The notes beneath the pieces are model-generated. The model ran no database searches, was not told where the DNA came from, and saw only the letters and a list, made by a program, of their open reading frames with translations. This document shows, one piece after another, positions 1 to 11,114 of a stretch of 64,000 bases of DNA; positions within the stretch are counted from its first letter, which is position 1, and the number at the start of each line of letters is the position of its first letter. Location of the stretch: the NCBI GenBank assembly GCA_036897095.1, contig JAYMSP010000176.1, positions 1-64,000 on the forward strand, read 5' to 3'. Both the position numbers and the translations under genes were made by a program. This DNA comes from Plantago elongata. Its lineage: Eukaryota; Streptophyta; Magnoliopsida; Lamiales; Plantaginaceae.

Positions 1-27
1 TATATATATATATATATATATATATAT
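1..27. repeat. (TA)n microsatellite
   Basis: The window opens inside a perfect TA dinucleotide run of at least 13 units that ends at about 27. Its true left end is outside the window. Such runs change length by replication slippage. Confidence 0.9.
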
Positions 28-2252
28 TGTGTGAATATTGTTAAGGTTGAATATGTACTTGAACTCAATATTCAGCTCCATAAATTCCTTCTTGAGCAAT
101 GCATGCTTATTGCCTCCCATCTATATTATATAAAATTACATGGCAAATTAGAAAATCCAAAAAGTCACAAATTAACTAACTTTTCAGAATGTCTTACTGC
201 TCCTGCAACAGTGGTTAATTAGGAATATTATGATGAGATGGAATTTACCTCAACATCAGGAAGTTGATACTGATATTTCATGGAATTCTCAGATTCACGT
301 TGCAGATTACGCTTCTGAATGAGTTCCATCATATTACTGTGTACATGACACAAATTATATAAGAAAACCCAAATCTTGTTTGTTACTAGCTAGTACTTAA
401 AGGTCCACATTGCATAGGCTAGTTGTAAACTTGAGCTTCTTCATAACAATATCAGTGGATGAACAAGTATGTGGACAGCTCTATGCCTCTAGCTATATAT
501 ATACAAATGAATAAGTATGTGAACAGATATAATGATAATCAAGGGATATATGGCATAACCAATGGAGTATATATATTTTATATGGTTCGTAGTACATTTT
601 GGTGGTCAATACTCAATACATAGGTATACATTATTGAACCGGTCAACAACCCATTGCCCCAATGCACCTGTACTTGTTGCCTGCCTTACCTTTGAACTAA
701 CTGATGAAAGTAAGTGCATAATCATGTATCTTAAACTTTGTGCCAAATCATAAACTTAGTATCAATGCTTCTACTGCATGTGATGTGATTGGAATTGCAA
801 ATTAAACCCCATATAACTGAGTAAGCTTTCTAATAATTACTAGAACATTTTTTAAAAATGGATCAACATAATACTAACACTAATATTGGATGTAATTAGA
901 CCTAGGAACAAAAACACTTGAAAAGTGAAACATCATTCTATATATCCTTAAATAAGTTTTTTATCGTAGTATTGTGAATATGTGTAAATATTAGAATACA
1001 TTTTCATTTTATCTACGAGAAGTAATAGTATACTATGGAGGCCTAAAAACTTCCCGGGTCATTGGCGCATGAAGTCATAACCGGCCCTGCATACACAAGA
1101 GATACACTTCCTATTTAGGATAAGAAATGAGTTCAGTAGATAGAATGGCCGGCCGGAAAGTCAATATCTATGGAGGTAAGTCGGACTAAAACTTTAGGCT
1201 CTAATTAGATTATGGAAAGGCAATGTACGGACATTTATGGGGTAATGGTGTTGTACTTGTTGCATGAATAAACAAACCAGCCAATAACAATGAAATATGG
1301 CTATTTAGCAAAAATGGCAAAATCTGAACTGACGAAAAAGTGGGAATATATGATCACATGCCCTCTAGTACTACTATCGCATCTATTGTACTACAAACCA
1401 TTTTCTTATAGGCCAATGTTACTTATTTTTTTAAAGGTTAACTTTTTATCATTTTAAAATTGTTTTAAATTTTACGATTAATTTTTCGAAATTCATTATC
1501 TTGATTCTTGAACTATCAATTTTTTTCACTACTTTATCTATTCTTACTCATTTATTAATGAGCAATAATGGAATTTATAGTGTGTTATAGAATAATGTTA
1601 ATGTATATTTAAATTTTTATAGATTTATTATAGATGGTGTAAAAATAACCGATGTGTGTAAGATGATTGATGAGTTTACATTTGAGTACAATTAAAAAAG
1701 TAAAAATTAAGAAAGACAGGTAGAAAGAGGGACCTGCAGAAAAAATTAGAGTGAAATCATTTACATTTTAAATTTAGCATCAAAGTCCTATTTTTTTGCT
1801 AAAATTCAAATTGTTAAACTCTCGCGAAACAAATTGTTAAAGTTGGTATATTCAATGGCACACCCGGCCTATTCATATAAAATAAGTGACGGAGAAATAC
1901 TATCGTTTTAGTCAGAAACATCATTAAAAAATTAAAATGTTTTCATTATACTCCATTTAATATCATCATCAGTTCATGTCCATTCTAATAATGTTGAAAT
2001 ATTAAATAAAAATCAATAAATTTTGTAAAGAGTCATAAAATAGGACTTGGACTAATGAATGAAGATTTTATGTACTGGGAATATATATATAAGCTTGGTA
2101 TGTACGCGAAAATATACGAATTATTAGGTATGGATGGTATGACTGGATAAGCTACATATCCATTCATTGATGCTATCACCAATATTGACAAGTTGAAGAG
2201 TGCGTGTGAGAGCGTGAGCGATAAAAAAACGATGAAGAAGGAATTAACAAAC
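28..2252. other. AT-rich stretch left of the MADS exon; intron or intergenic
   Basis: If the MADS gene at 2253-2434 is real, its later exons must lie here or beyond the left edge, because it reads leftward. Apart from one weak candidate at 249-336, I see no exon with a clear K-box coding pattern. The short open frames here use non-ATG starts or resemble nothing known. Confidence 0.5.
249..336 (-). other. Possible downstream exon (weak)
   Basis: On the minus strand a CAG acceptor (337-339) is followed by 88 nt that are open in one frame and end at a GAG/GTAAAT donor. The peptide begins NMMELIQKRNLQ and is Glu/Gln/Lys-rich, as the later exons of MIKC MADS genes often are, but it does not clearly match a K-box. 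It could be a late exon of the MADS gene or chance. Transcript data would decide. Confidence 0.2.
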
Positions 2253-2434
2253 CTAGAGGTGGAATATTGATGAAGTTTTCCGGTAGAAGAGAAAACAAAA
2301 AGAGCCATTTGAGCATCGCAGAGTGTAGATAGCTCTTGAGCTTTCTTGAAAAGCCCTCTTCTCCGTTTTGCAAATGTCACTTGTCTTGCTGTAATGTTGT
2401 CAATCTTCTTTATCTCTATTCTCTTCCTCACCAT
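2253..2434 (-). CDS. MADS-box transcription factor, first exon (SVP/AGL24-like)
   Basis: The ATG at 2434 opens a 60-codon exon encoding a near-complete MADS domain: [20 protein letters not shown], then [15 protein letters not shown] and [11 protein letters not shown]. It ends in AG before a GTTTGT donor at 2252, which is the usual place for the first intron in MIKC genes. The IKKIDN and TGKL motifs point to the StMADS11 clade (SVP, AGL24), nuclear DNA-binding regulators of flowering time and meristem identity. The domain has no internal stop. Some positions differ from the usual consensus ([12 protein letters not shown] where DELSVLCDADV is typical). No convincing I-, K- or C-terminal exons are seen in the remaining 2 kb to the left. 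The gene either has a long first intron and leaves the window, or this is a stranded fragment. Confidence 0.75.
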
Positions 2435-5296
2435 TGCCCTGATGATCTATTTTCTGCTACCGGCAATCAAATTAGTCCATCATACAGATATTCGAAAATA
2501 AATAAAAGGGTTCAGAAATAATGAAATAGAAGTAGCAAAAAATTGTATTTCCCCAGTACTAGTGATATGAGATGTGTTTTTTTGGGATATGGGATTACAC
2601 AATGACAGTATATAGTACTGAGTACAAGTGTACAATAAACTTAAAGATAGAGAGGATCGATGTATAATAGTCTTCGATCTCAGTACAAATATTAGGAAAT
2701 CGAATCTGGTTTTGAATGTAACAATAAAAGTATAAAACCCTCAAAATCTTGATCACAGAAGTTGAGTATATGTCTGATAGTAACATAACGTACCTGGAGA
2801 TGGATTGAGAGGTATTGTAAGAAGAGAGATTAATTAAATTAGGAACATAACCCTAGAGAGCTGTATTTGTGTATTTTCTAGATGGAGCAGAAATAAGGCT
2901 GCATATATCAGCATAGTACATGAACGAATGAATGAATGAGCTTAAAAGCAGTTTGCAAGTTGGCAAACAAGTAAGCTATGGTGGGGTTGCTTTTCTCTTC
3001 TTTGTCCCTCTCTTGCTCAATTGGAATTTCAAGTTGGCAGGAGGTTATTATCATGGCAGTACTACACTAGCTAGTATTTTCACAATTATTTATAGCATTT
3101 TTCTTAATTTTACTTTTAATAACTTTTTATTAAACAGAAATACTCGTGCGATACTGTATACACTTGTCTTTAAAAGATATCATATATTCGTGGTGTACTG
3201 AATACACTTAACTTTCGCTAAGTTTAGAAGGTCAGGTCTTGATTGGTTTGATTTTGTATATATTGATTCGCGTGTATTGTTCGTCTAGGTTTAAATTAAA
3301 GACTCCGGAAGTTGATTCGCTCGATCAATACTTCTGCTTCCAACACAATAAGTGAAAAGGAAGGACATGAGTCATGGGCGGACCAGAAGTCTGAATCTAC
3401 TTGCTTCTGGAACTTATGTTAACACTACTAAGAAACTTTGAAATAGCCAACAACATATAATCAACATCCTCATTCTATGTTAGTTATATTTAGCTATAAT
3501 CAATATCATTATTGAGTCTGTTAGTTATTATTAAATAAAAATGCACATGTAGCAAGTTGATATTCAAATAATGATAATTCAAACATGTTTATTGGTTATT
3601 AATCAAGTACTAACCAACAAATGTTTGAAATAACCAACCACATATAATCAACATCCTCATTCTCTGTTAGTTATATTTAGCTATAACCAATATCATTATT
3701 GAGTCTGTTAGTTATTATTAAATAAAAATGCACATGTAGCAAGTTGATATTTAAATAATGGTAATTCAAACATGTTTATTGGTTATTAATCAAGTACTAA
3801 CCAACAAATGTTTGTTAGGCGGAAAATATGTGGGGGCTATGTATATAACTAACAAATGTGTGTAACTTCTTGAAAAATACGGTACATTATTGAATATACA
3901 TGGTATAAATATGATTACAATATCTATATTACGAACTATTGTTAGTGTTATATCGCATATAATTAACAAATGTATGTTAAATATTTTGAAATTATGGTAC
4001 ATTAAGAGATTTCAATTAGGACCCATCGTTTAAACAACTCATGAACATACTACCATCCAAATGCAAACAAAAAATTAACAAAAAGTAAAAAAGTCAATTT
4101 TTATGCTGATAACTTCTTGATCGTTTTGACATCGATCAAGAACATTGGGTTACTAGCTTGTTGGATCACGGTGGGTCGTTTACTTCATTGCGATCATAAT
4201 TCAGTGCCTTGCGACGTATATTCACAACTCTGACCCAATATATATGACTTAGATATGCTATGTGAATTCATGTTGCAGGCTGAAATTTTCAATGACTCGT
4301 TTATGACCATGACATGCTCGATGAAGCAGCCAAGTAGACATCAATTTACCAATGAATGGGAAATATTAATTGTCCATGTCCAAGATGTGGTGGGGTTCCT
4401 AGCTAAAAGTTAAAAGATCTATTTTAAGTTTAAGTTTCGTTACATTATATTTTTGATTTTGAACGTAGTCGTCATAAATACTGATGCATTTATTTATTTA
4501 TGTCGTTATTTCAAAGAATATAAATGTAAATAAAAGTTCTTCCCAAGTGCAAAATCATAGTCATACTTAATTTATTATTACAAGAAAAAAAAGGGAAACT
4601 TATCTAAAATATCAGAGGAAGCAATGGTTTAAGAAAATGAACTCAAGATAAATTTAGTAAAAAAAATGAAAATTACCCTATACTTTAAAAAAGAGAAAGA
4701 TTTTCAATATTTCATAAATCTATACCCATTTAATAAAGAATGAAGAAGTGTGAAACTCGGTAAGAAAATAGAATTTGTTAGCATGTAGTAATGAACTCTA
4801 ATTATTATAAGATCTAGTATGTGATGGACCATGATTAAACGAAAAGTAAGAGTTGATAATTGTATGTGAACTTCCATTTGAACCACAATAATTATACATA
4901 GTTAAAGAATTTAACAGCCCTTGAGAAGATAATCTAAAGCAGACATAATTGTTGAGTAAATAAGTAAACAACAGTTTGTAAAACGGATAGACTCGACTCA
5001 TAATAAACTTTTCACAAACAAACACAATAACACATACATAATCGGAACAGAAAATTGACACTTGACTCAAAAGAAGCAGCTCCATCTCCAGGTCAAAAAG
5101 TGCAAAAATCCCCATTCTACCCCTCTTTTCCTAAACACACGTGTTCTGTTTTGACTCTTTTCCCCAAACCCCACTTACCCTTTTGGTCTCATTTTCACCA
5201 AAAACCTCACTCTCCCATTTCTTCTTCCACACCACTTCAATTCAATTGAATTCGACATACAAATTGAAGAGATTACAGCTTGTTGAATGCACAAAA
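2435..5296. other. Intergenic: MADS upstream region, tandem repeat, leader of the next gene
   Basis: AT-rich DNA with no supported gene. It holds the 187-bp tandem duplication at 3440-3813. The last 150-200 bp before 5297 are pyrimidine-rich (CCCC, CTTTT, TTCTTC), as in many plant 5' leaders, and probably form the leader of the J-like gene. Confidence 0.6.
3440..3813. repeat. Two-copy tandem duplication, 187-bp unit
   Basis: The block starting GAAATAGCCAACAACATATA at 3440 recurs at 3627 as GAAATAACCAACCACATATA. Both copies run through the same landmarks (TAGTTATTATTAAATAAAAA, then CATGTTTATTGGTTATTAAT) to CCAACAAATGTTTG. Only a handful of substitutions separate them, so the duplication is fairly young. 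It encodes nothing evident. Confidence 0.9.
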
Positions 5297-7120
5297 ATGG
5301 AGCATCCATTCTTCCCAACGACAACCAATCGAGCGGAGGCAATCCAGTGGCTTTCAATCGCGGAGAAGCTCCTCTCGTCTCGCGAGCTCGTTAACTGCAG
5401 GTCGTTCGCCACGCGCGCGCGTGACTCCGACCCGACGCTCCGTCAGCCGGAGCTCATTCTCGCCGTGGTCGACACCTTGATCGCCAGCGACAGACGGATC
5501 GGGAACAATCAGCCGGACTGGTACAGCGTGCTCCGCCTCCCTCCGCCGCAACACAACCTCAGCTTCTCTGCTATGCTCACGAACCAGTACCGGAACCTCG
5601 TGTTGCTGCTGAATCCTCAGGTGAACAAGTATCCGTTTGCTGACCACGCTTTTCGGATAGTGATGGATGCTTATGGTGTAATTTCTGATCCTGTGAAGAA
5701 AGCTATGTATGATAAGGAGCTGGCGTTTTATTTGCAGCAGCAGAACCGACCCGACCCGTTTTCGTCATCTTTGCCTACAATGCAGCAGAATTTTGTCCTG
5801 TTTGGCGGTTCTGCGGCGGCGAGTTCTGGTTCGAGTCAATTTGCTCAGGTGCAACAGGTTCAGCCGCGGGTAGAATCGATGGGTATGGATATCGGTCCGC
5901 CCCGTGAGCAAGGGGCTTTTGGTAATTCCGGTTCGAATTTTATGTTTGGGTCAGGGTCAGGGTCAGGGTTAGGTTCGGGTTGGGGTCCTAGTGCGAGTCA
6001 TAAACCTGTGCAGGAAAGTTATCAGGGCTTTGGTAGTGGTGGTAATGTGGCTCATGGTTCTGAGGCAAATGTTGGTAGATTGAGTAGTGATGATAGGCAG
6101 AAGCAAGTTCATGAGAGTTTTTTATTTAATGCTGGTGGTAGAAATGGTCATGATTTTAATGTGAATGTTAATTATGTGAATGTGGGTGAGAATGTTAGTG
6201 GTAGGAATGGTAATGATGTGAATGTGAATTTCAGTGAGAATGTTGCTAGTGGGAATGGTAATTTTGTGAGTGGGAATGAGGATGTTGATGTAAATGCTAA
6301 TGTTAATGTCGGCAATGGTGTCGATGTGAATGGGGATGAGGTGATTCTGGAGGATGAAGAGGAGAATGTTGAGGAGCTGATAGGTGAGAAGGTGAGTGAT
6401 GGTGATGAATCGGCTTTCTGGACTGCTTGCCCTTATTGCTATTACATGTATGAGTATCCTAGCAAGTACATTGATTGTACTATGAGGTGTCAGAATTGTA
6501 GGTTGGCGTTTCAGGCTGTGGTGATTCCGTCACCTCCACCGGTTGTGGATGGGCAGGAGTCGTACTTTTGCTGCTGGGGTTTCTTCCCATTAGGGATTTC
6601 AAAGGAGCATTGGGAGAAAGCTCCAGGAAATTCCTCTGCCTGGACCCCGTTTTCGTCTATGTACGCTGCACCGCCAAATGTAGGAAACAAAAGACGGGGC
6701 GCATGGAAGGGCTGTGTCTATATTGATGATGATGATGATCCTTTGGAGAACTCGGAGTCAGAGGAGTTTGATGATATTGATTGGAGTAGAGTTAACGATA
6801 AAAAGAGAGTTGTTCGCATACCTAATAAAAATGCGAAAAGGGTGAGAGGCCGTAAACGTAAGATTGTATCAGATGGGGTGGGGAGCAATGTTAGGAGGCA
6901 ACCTGTTAGAGCTGCAAGGAGCTCCGGGAAGTTAGATTTGAACGAGATGAGCAAGGAAGCTGAGGAGCCTGCCGCAAGGGGGAACCCGCGGAATGGACCT
7001 GGTGGGGAGCACGAGAACGTCGAAGGAAATGGGTTTTTCGAGGGTCTTGATGATTTTCTAAGCAGCATTCCCATCCTCACTTGTGATGGTGGTGATGACA
7101 AGGGTGTAAAGGTTGCTTAA
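5297..7120 (+). CDS. J-like (degenerate DnaJ) nuclear-type protein, 607 aa
   Basis: A single-exon gene. The open frame reaches back to 5141, but the first credible ATG is 5297 (MEHPFFPTTTNRAEAIQWL), which gives 607 residues. Plant DnaJ proteins of this group share the start: an AIQWL-type helix, then a GARSF-like block (CRSFATRARDSDP). A J-like fold lies at about residues 73-145 (WYSVLRL, YRNLVLLLNPQVNK, ISDPVKKAMYDKE). The HPD tripeptide needed to stimulate Hsp70 ATPase reads NPQ, so it is probably a J-like protein that cannot act as a normal co-chaperone. Next come a Gly-Ser stretch (about 217-230), an Asn/Val/Gly-rich stretch (about 285-348), an acidic stretch, a four-cysteine zinc-ribbon-like module (CPYCYYM...CQNC, about 377-400), a run of six Asp, and basic RGRKRK motifs suggesting nuclear location. 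The DUF3444 domain of some relatives is not seen. Its function is not known. Confidence 0.88.
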   Translation: MEHPFFPTTTNRAEAIQWLSIAEKLLSSRELVNCRSFATRARDSDPTLRQPELILAVVDTLIASDRRIGNNQPDWYSVLRLPPPQHNLSFSAMLTNQYRNLVLLLNPQVNKYPFADHAFRIVMDAYGVISDPVKKAMYDKELAFYLQQQNRPDPFSSSLPTMQQNFVLFGGSAAASSGSSQFAQVQQVQPRVESMGMDIGPPREQGAFGNSGSNFMFGSGSGSGLGSGWGPSASHKPVQESYQGFGSGGNVAHGSEANVGRLSSDDRQKQVHESFLFNAGGRNGHDFNVNVNYVNVGENVSGRNGNDVNVNFSENVASGNGNFVSGNEDVDVNANVNVGNGVDVNGDEVILEDEEENVEELIGEKVSDGDESAFWTACPYCYYMYEYPSKYIDCTMRCQNCRLAFQAVVIPSPPPVVDGQESYFCCWGFFPLGISKEHWEKAPGNSSAWTPFSSMYAAPPNVGNKRRGAWKGCVYIDDDDDPLENSESEEFDDIDWSRVNDKKRVVRIPNKNAKRVRGRKRKIVSDGVGSNVRRQPVRAARSSGKLDLNEMSKEAEEPAARGNPRNGPGGEHENVEGNGFFEGLDDFLSSIPILTCDGGDDKGVKVA

Positions 7121-9589
7121 TGAGTAAGACCTTTTTTTTCCTTTCCTGTAACTGTAGGGTATTCTGTTTGTCATGGTTTAATGTAGCAAGATTTCTCTTG
7201 TCTTCACCAATCTATGTGTTGAGCTTCAGTAGATCAACTTGGATATAACTACAGTTTTGGCAGTAGATCAACATTGATAGAACTACTGTTTTTGTTATGG
7301 TTTATCGTGGACAGGCCTTTCATGCCGTTCTGTTTCTAGAGGTGTCTGCATGTTTATGTTGGGGCGCGAACTACTTGCACCATGTATTGAACGATGCATG
7401 CAACGATAAGTCTTAAGTTCATGAAGTTGGAAACTCCTGTGAATGTCACATTTAAGCAATAACATGAGCTTACATTGAAAATGAACACTTGTCTATACCT
7501 TTTTTGTGTATTTTGGTTGTCGGTTATCTTCCGCTCATAATTAGAGAATAAGTGGATAAATGTGCTGATACATTCCATTAATTTGGCGGTTGTCTACGTT
7601 TCCTTCTATGGTATAAGTAGCTACGCCACATTGTAATAGCTTGGATCGACACATTTATCCATTTACTAAAACCTACACGACAACTTTAATACACACATCC
7701 AATAGGATGGGTGCTAAGCCGCAATGTAATCACTTAAAAAGGTAGTTACTTACGTGCCTGTAATAGCAAGCTGTTTGTTTTTACTATGTTGTTAGCTTCT
7801 TTTACTGTATCGCTTGTCTACACTTGCTTTTCTGGAAACTTGCCAAGTTAAGTTTTCGACGTCTTGTCTGGTTGTATGGGAAACTTGTTGGTGCTGTTAC
7901 TCCCCTGCTTTACTTGTTCAGTCCAGTTGACTGCTTAGCATGCAACTTAATGTACATATTTTTTCTGACTTTGAATCTTAGACGTGCTGGTGACGTCTGT
8001 GTTTACCATAACTCTACCGTAAGCTATATCACTCAGATTGCATTAAACTTTACTCTTCATTAATTAGGTCTGAAGTCTTCCTTTACTCTAGATGCCAAGT
8101 TGAGGGATGGTGATCAGTGATCACGGATAAGTGAAATGTTGCCAAATTACATGAATATTCTGAATTTCTAACGTGTAGTCTGTAATATGTACTAATAGAT
8201 CCTTGTTCTTGAATGAACATCTGATGTCGTGTTTATTTCATGGCTTTGTGATTGATTTGCTGGCAGTTTCGTTGTGTGTACATGAATTATGCGCAAGCAT
8301 CTGTGTTCAAGCTTTCATATTAGTCAGGTGTTCTAAAATGTGGTCTTTCATGACCAAAAAAGAAGTGGATAATAGGCTTGTTCAGTTTGTTTACTCAAAT
8401 TTATGTTTCTTATGAGGTAAAGTGTCGCCATTTAATTCTGCTCCTTTCATAGAATTAAGACAGAAAAAACATGATAATCATGTTTAGATGCAAACAGGCT
8501 GGATACAGAAAATTCCTCTCTTTCTATGAGGACACAAATGTATGCTGAGCTCAATTGTATATCATTCTTCATATTTTCCGTCATCAGTCTGCTTGTGATG
8601 CTGATCTGTATTTCACCTGGTCTCAAAAATCAAACAAGCACTCAGACGTGCTGCGTCTCTATAGTTTGGGAAGGCTGACTTATTTCGTCCCCTAATTGCG
8701 TTTATTCGATGGTGGTCTCTCCTAGTGCACCACCTCACCCGTGGCCCATAGGGTCTGTGAGTGGATTACATTAGAATACAGACCAACATATATAAGAAAC
8801 CCAGTTATTGATGCCTGGAATAGGGAACTTTGCCTCACCTCCCATTTGTTTTGTTTCCTTTTCCATTTGTTAGTTAATGATTATACTTGTTGACCAGAAA
8901 AACAAGACCTTGTTCTCTAGTTTAGACGTTCCTTGTCATCAAACATGTGAAAATTCTCCAGTCGAATCATTTCCAGCTTTATCCTTCATAGGGTGTCTTC
9001 TGTCTCTTGCATAGCTTAGAGAGTCAACTCATTGTACAAACTAAGGTAAGGCTAAGGCCTGGGTTTCTTAGTTAAACTCCTAATTAAATGAACAAAGTAG
9101 AGAACCATTTTGGTCTCACACGAATGGTCATTGTCTCGGCTGCTAGCTTAATCTTCAATTTGCTCCTTCTGCTAATTTCTTGCAGCCAACTAAACACGTA
9201 TGTTTCACGTTGAATAAGTGTTGAAAAATAAAATTAAGTGCATCGAGCTCATTAAATCAAGGGTCAACTTATGGGTTCTAAAACATCACCAAATACTCCT
9301 AAGTCCTAACAAGGGGAAGGGGCATGCCAAAACTACATTTGTTAAGTATCAACCTTCAATCAAATGAGTGATGACCCTTGTATTTTTCCTTCTTTGTAGA
9401 ATCAATGATCGGTTAAACTAAAGTCATAATCGGGAGTTCATAACTACCGAGATTGAACTGTCCACCTCGTGTTTCCCCCCCTTTCCATAATTGCGACTTC
9501 TTTGATTAAATGATTGATAACTTATGATACACGAGAGGAGACATGTACCAAACAATGAGGTGTGAGGGAATAGATTTGCGGACTCTCTA

Positions 9590-10470
9590 GTGGTCTTAAT
9601 GGGTAGGGTAAATTTAACTGTAAAGGGTATATGTAAAGGGTCTAAGTCCAGATTCGACCTTTTAATTTTATACCCTACTCAAATTCGGACCTTTATACTC
9701 TCAACTGATAAGGGTCAAGACTCGACCCTTATCCGTGATCATACTAGACCTTTTTAGTAACATGCTCCGGGTCGGGTCTCGGTATGGACCCAGATCCTTA
9801 TTAGACTTGAACCCGAATTTTAGGGACGGGTAGGATCTAAATCCGTTTGGACCATCCTTTTTTTTTACTTCTTCAAAATTTACATAAAATGCATTATAAA
9901 AATATGAACGTGCATAATATTTAATTGTTATGATTTATAAAATATGTAAATGTTATTTATTTGTAATTTGAAGATGAAGTTTATAATTGTTTGTTTTAAA
10001 AGTTCATATGAGAAGTACACTAATCCTACTCTTATATTATATCTAAATCAATTATATTCACTCCGTTCTATTAATAACTTCCTAACTTTTCTTTTTTAAG
10101 GTTACATTAGAAACTACCTAACACAAAAAATGAAAAGTTTTACCCACACTAACTAATTCTTTATTATTTTTCTTTCCTACTTTGTCACCAATTTAATCAA
10201 TCTCTCTCTTACTTTATCACCCACTTACAGTCTCATCAATATAATACATCTTACAAACTATTTATTTATTCCAAATTTCTTAATTGAAGAGATAGTGAAA
10301 GCTTAAGAAGCTCTTAAAAGACCGGAAGGAGTAATGTTTATATAAAATCAAATATAATTTGAACTGAAAAAAAAAAGAAGGTCTAACCAGGTCCAGACCC
10401 CACCTGACTCTAAACCTTATATATTAAAGGGTCTAAAGTAGGGTTTGAACATGGTAGGGTCTCAAACTTC
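9590..10470. repeat. GGGTCTAA / GACCC-rich repeat block, probable old transposon remnant
   Basis: Short motifs such as AAGGGTCTAAGTCCAG, GACCCTTATC, GGGTCGGGTCTCG and AAGGGTCTAAAGTAGGG cluster at 9600-9860 and again at 10380-10470, on both sides of the MITE at 10060-10332. Clustered GGGTC/GACCC motifs resemble the subterminal repeats of hAT-type elements. I could not find matching terminal inverted repeats, so the family is a guess. Confidence 0.35.
10060..10332. mobile_element. Stowaway-like MITE (Tc1/mariner type)
   Basis: The left end CTCCGTTCTATTAATAACTT faces a right end whose reverse complement is ACTCCTTCCGGTCTTTTAAG. CTCCNTCCG-type ends bordered by TA are the mark of Stowaway MITEs. 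About 270 bp, AT-rich, no coding capacity. The arms have diverged, so the insertion is old. Confidence 0.7.
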
Positions 10471-11114
10471 TTTATATGCAAACTATAATGTATGTTTGTT
10501 TCTCTATTTTGTTATAAGAATATTTTCGTAAAATACATAAATAATTCATTTTTAATTAGAATTTCTCATATAACAACGGGGTAAATCGCTTTGAACAATC
10601 ATCACGTAATTTCAGAGAAGAAAGCAAAACAGCATAACCTATACCCTCACATCACTTTGCAACAAAATATAACATCAAGTAAATTACTATTTTGTATTCT
10701 CGGACTCTGAAATGTAGGCCACTGCACAAAGCCCAGTCCAGCAATGAATGGGCTTCAGAGCCCAAAACTAGAACTGGCTGTTCACTGAATCAAAGAGCCA
10801 CTTTACGCTTTACAGTAGCTGATGACCAACAGTAATGCCTCTAATCCCATTTTTCATACATTTCCCTTTTCGTAATAACCTCGATTTTGTCGCAAATGAA
10901 CCAAAGCAGTCTACTCCCAATCTAGAACCTCACAGTCACAGAGCATTAAAATAAACATTGTTCTCTCCGCCTTTCTTGGAGAAGAACACTTGTACTTCGA
11001 TCTGATCAACAATTTCAATTTCATTATTTTGTTTTGTCAAGACCACCACCCACTTTTAGCTCCTATATCTATGTCAGAATCAAATACCATTTCTTGATTT
11101 GTCAGGACCAAATC

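Larger units (their letters stand above)
7121..11114. other. Gene-poor intergenic region
   Basis: No supported coding exon on either strand. The first few hundred bases are the probable 3' UTR of the J-like gene. The middle part (7.5-9.5 kb) is unremarkable single-copy-looking DNA. 9.6-10.5 kb holds GGGTC-rich repeats with a MITE inside. The last 200 bp, rich in CT, are the likely promoter and leader of the carbonic anhydrase gene. Confidence 0.55.

Noticed and set aside
5354-5647. Minus-strand frame inside the J-like gene
   Set aside because: Shadow of the GC-rich plus-strand coding sequence. Composition is Arg/Glu-rich nonsense.
6718-7101. Minus-strand frame at the end of the J-like gene
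   Set aside because: Mirror of the plus-strand acidic and basic tail. Ser/Leu-rich with no domain.
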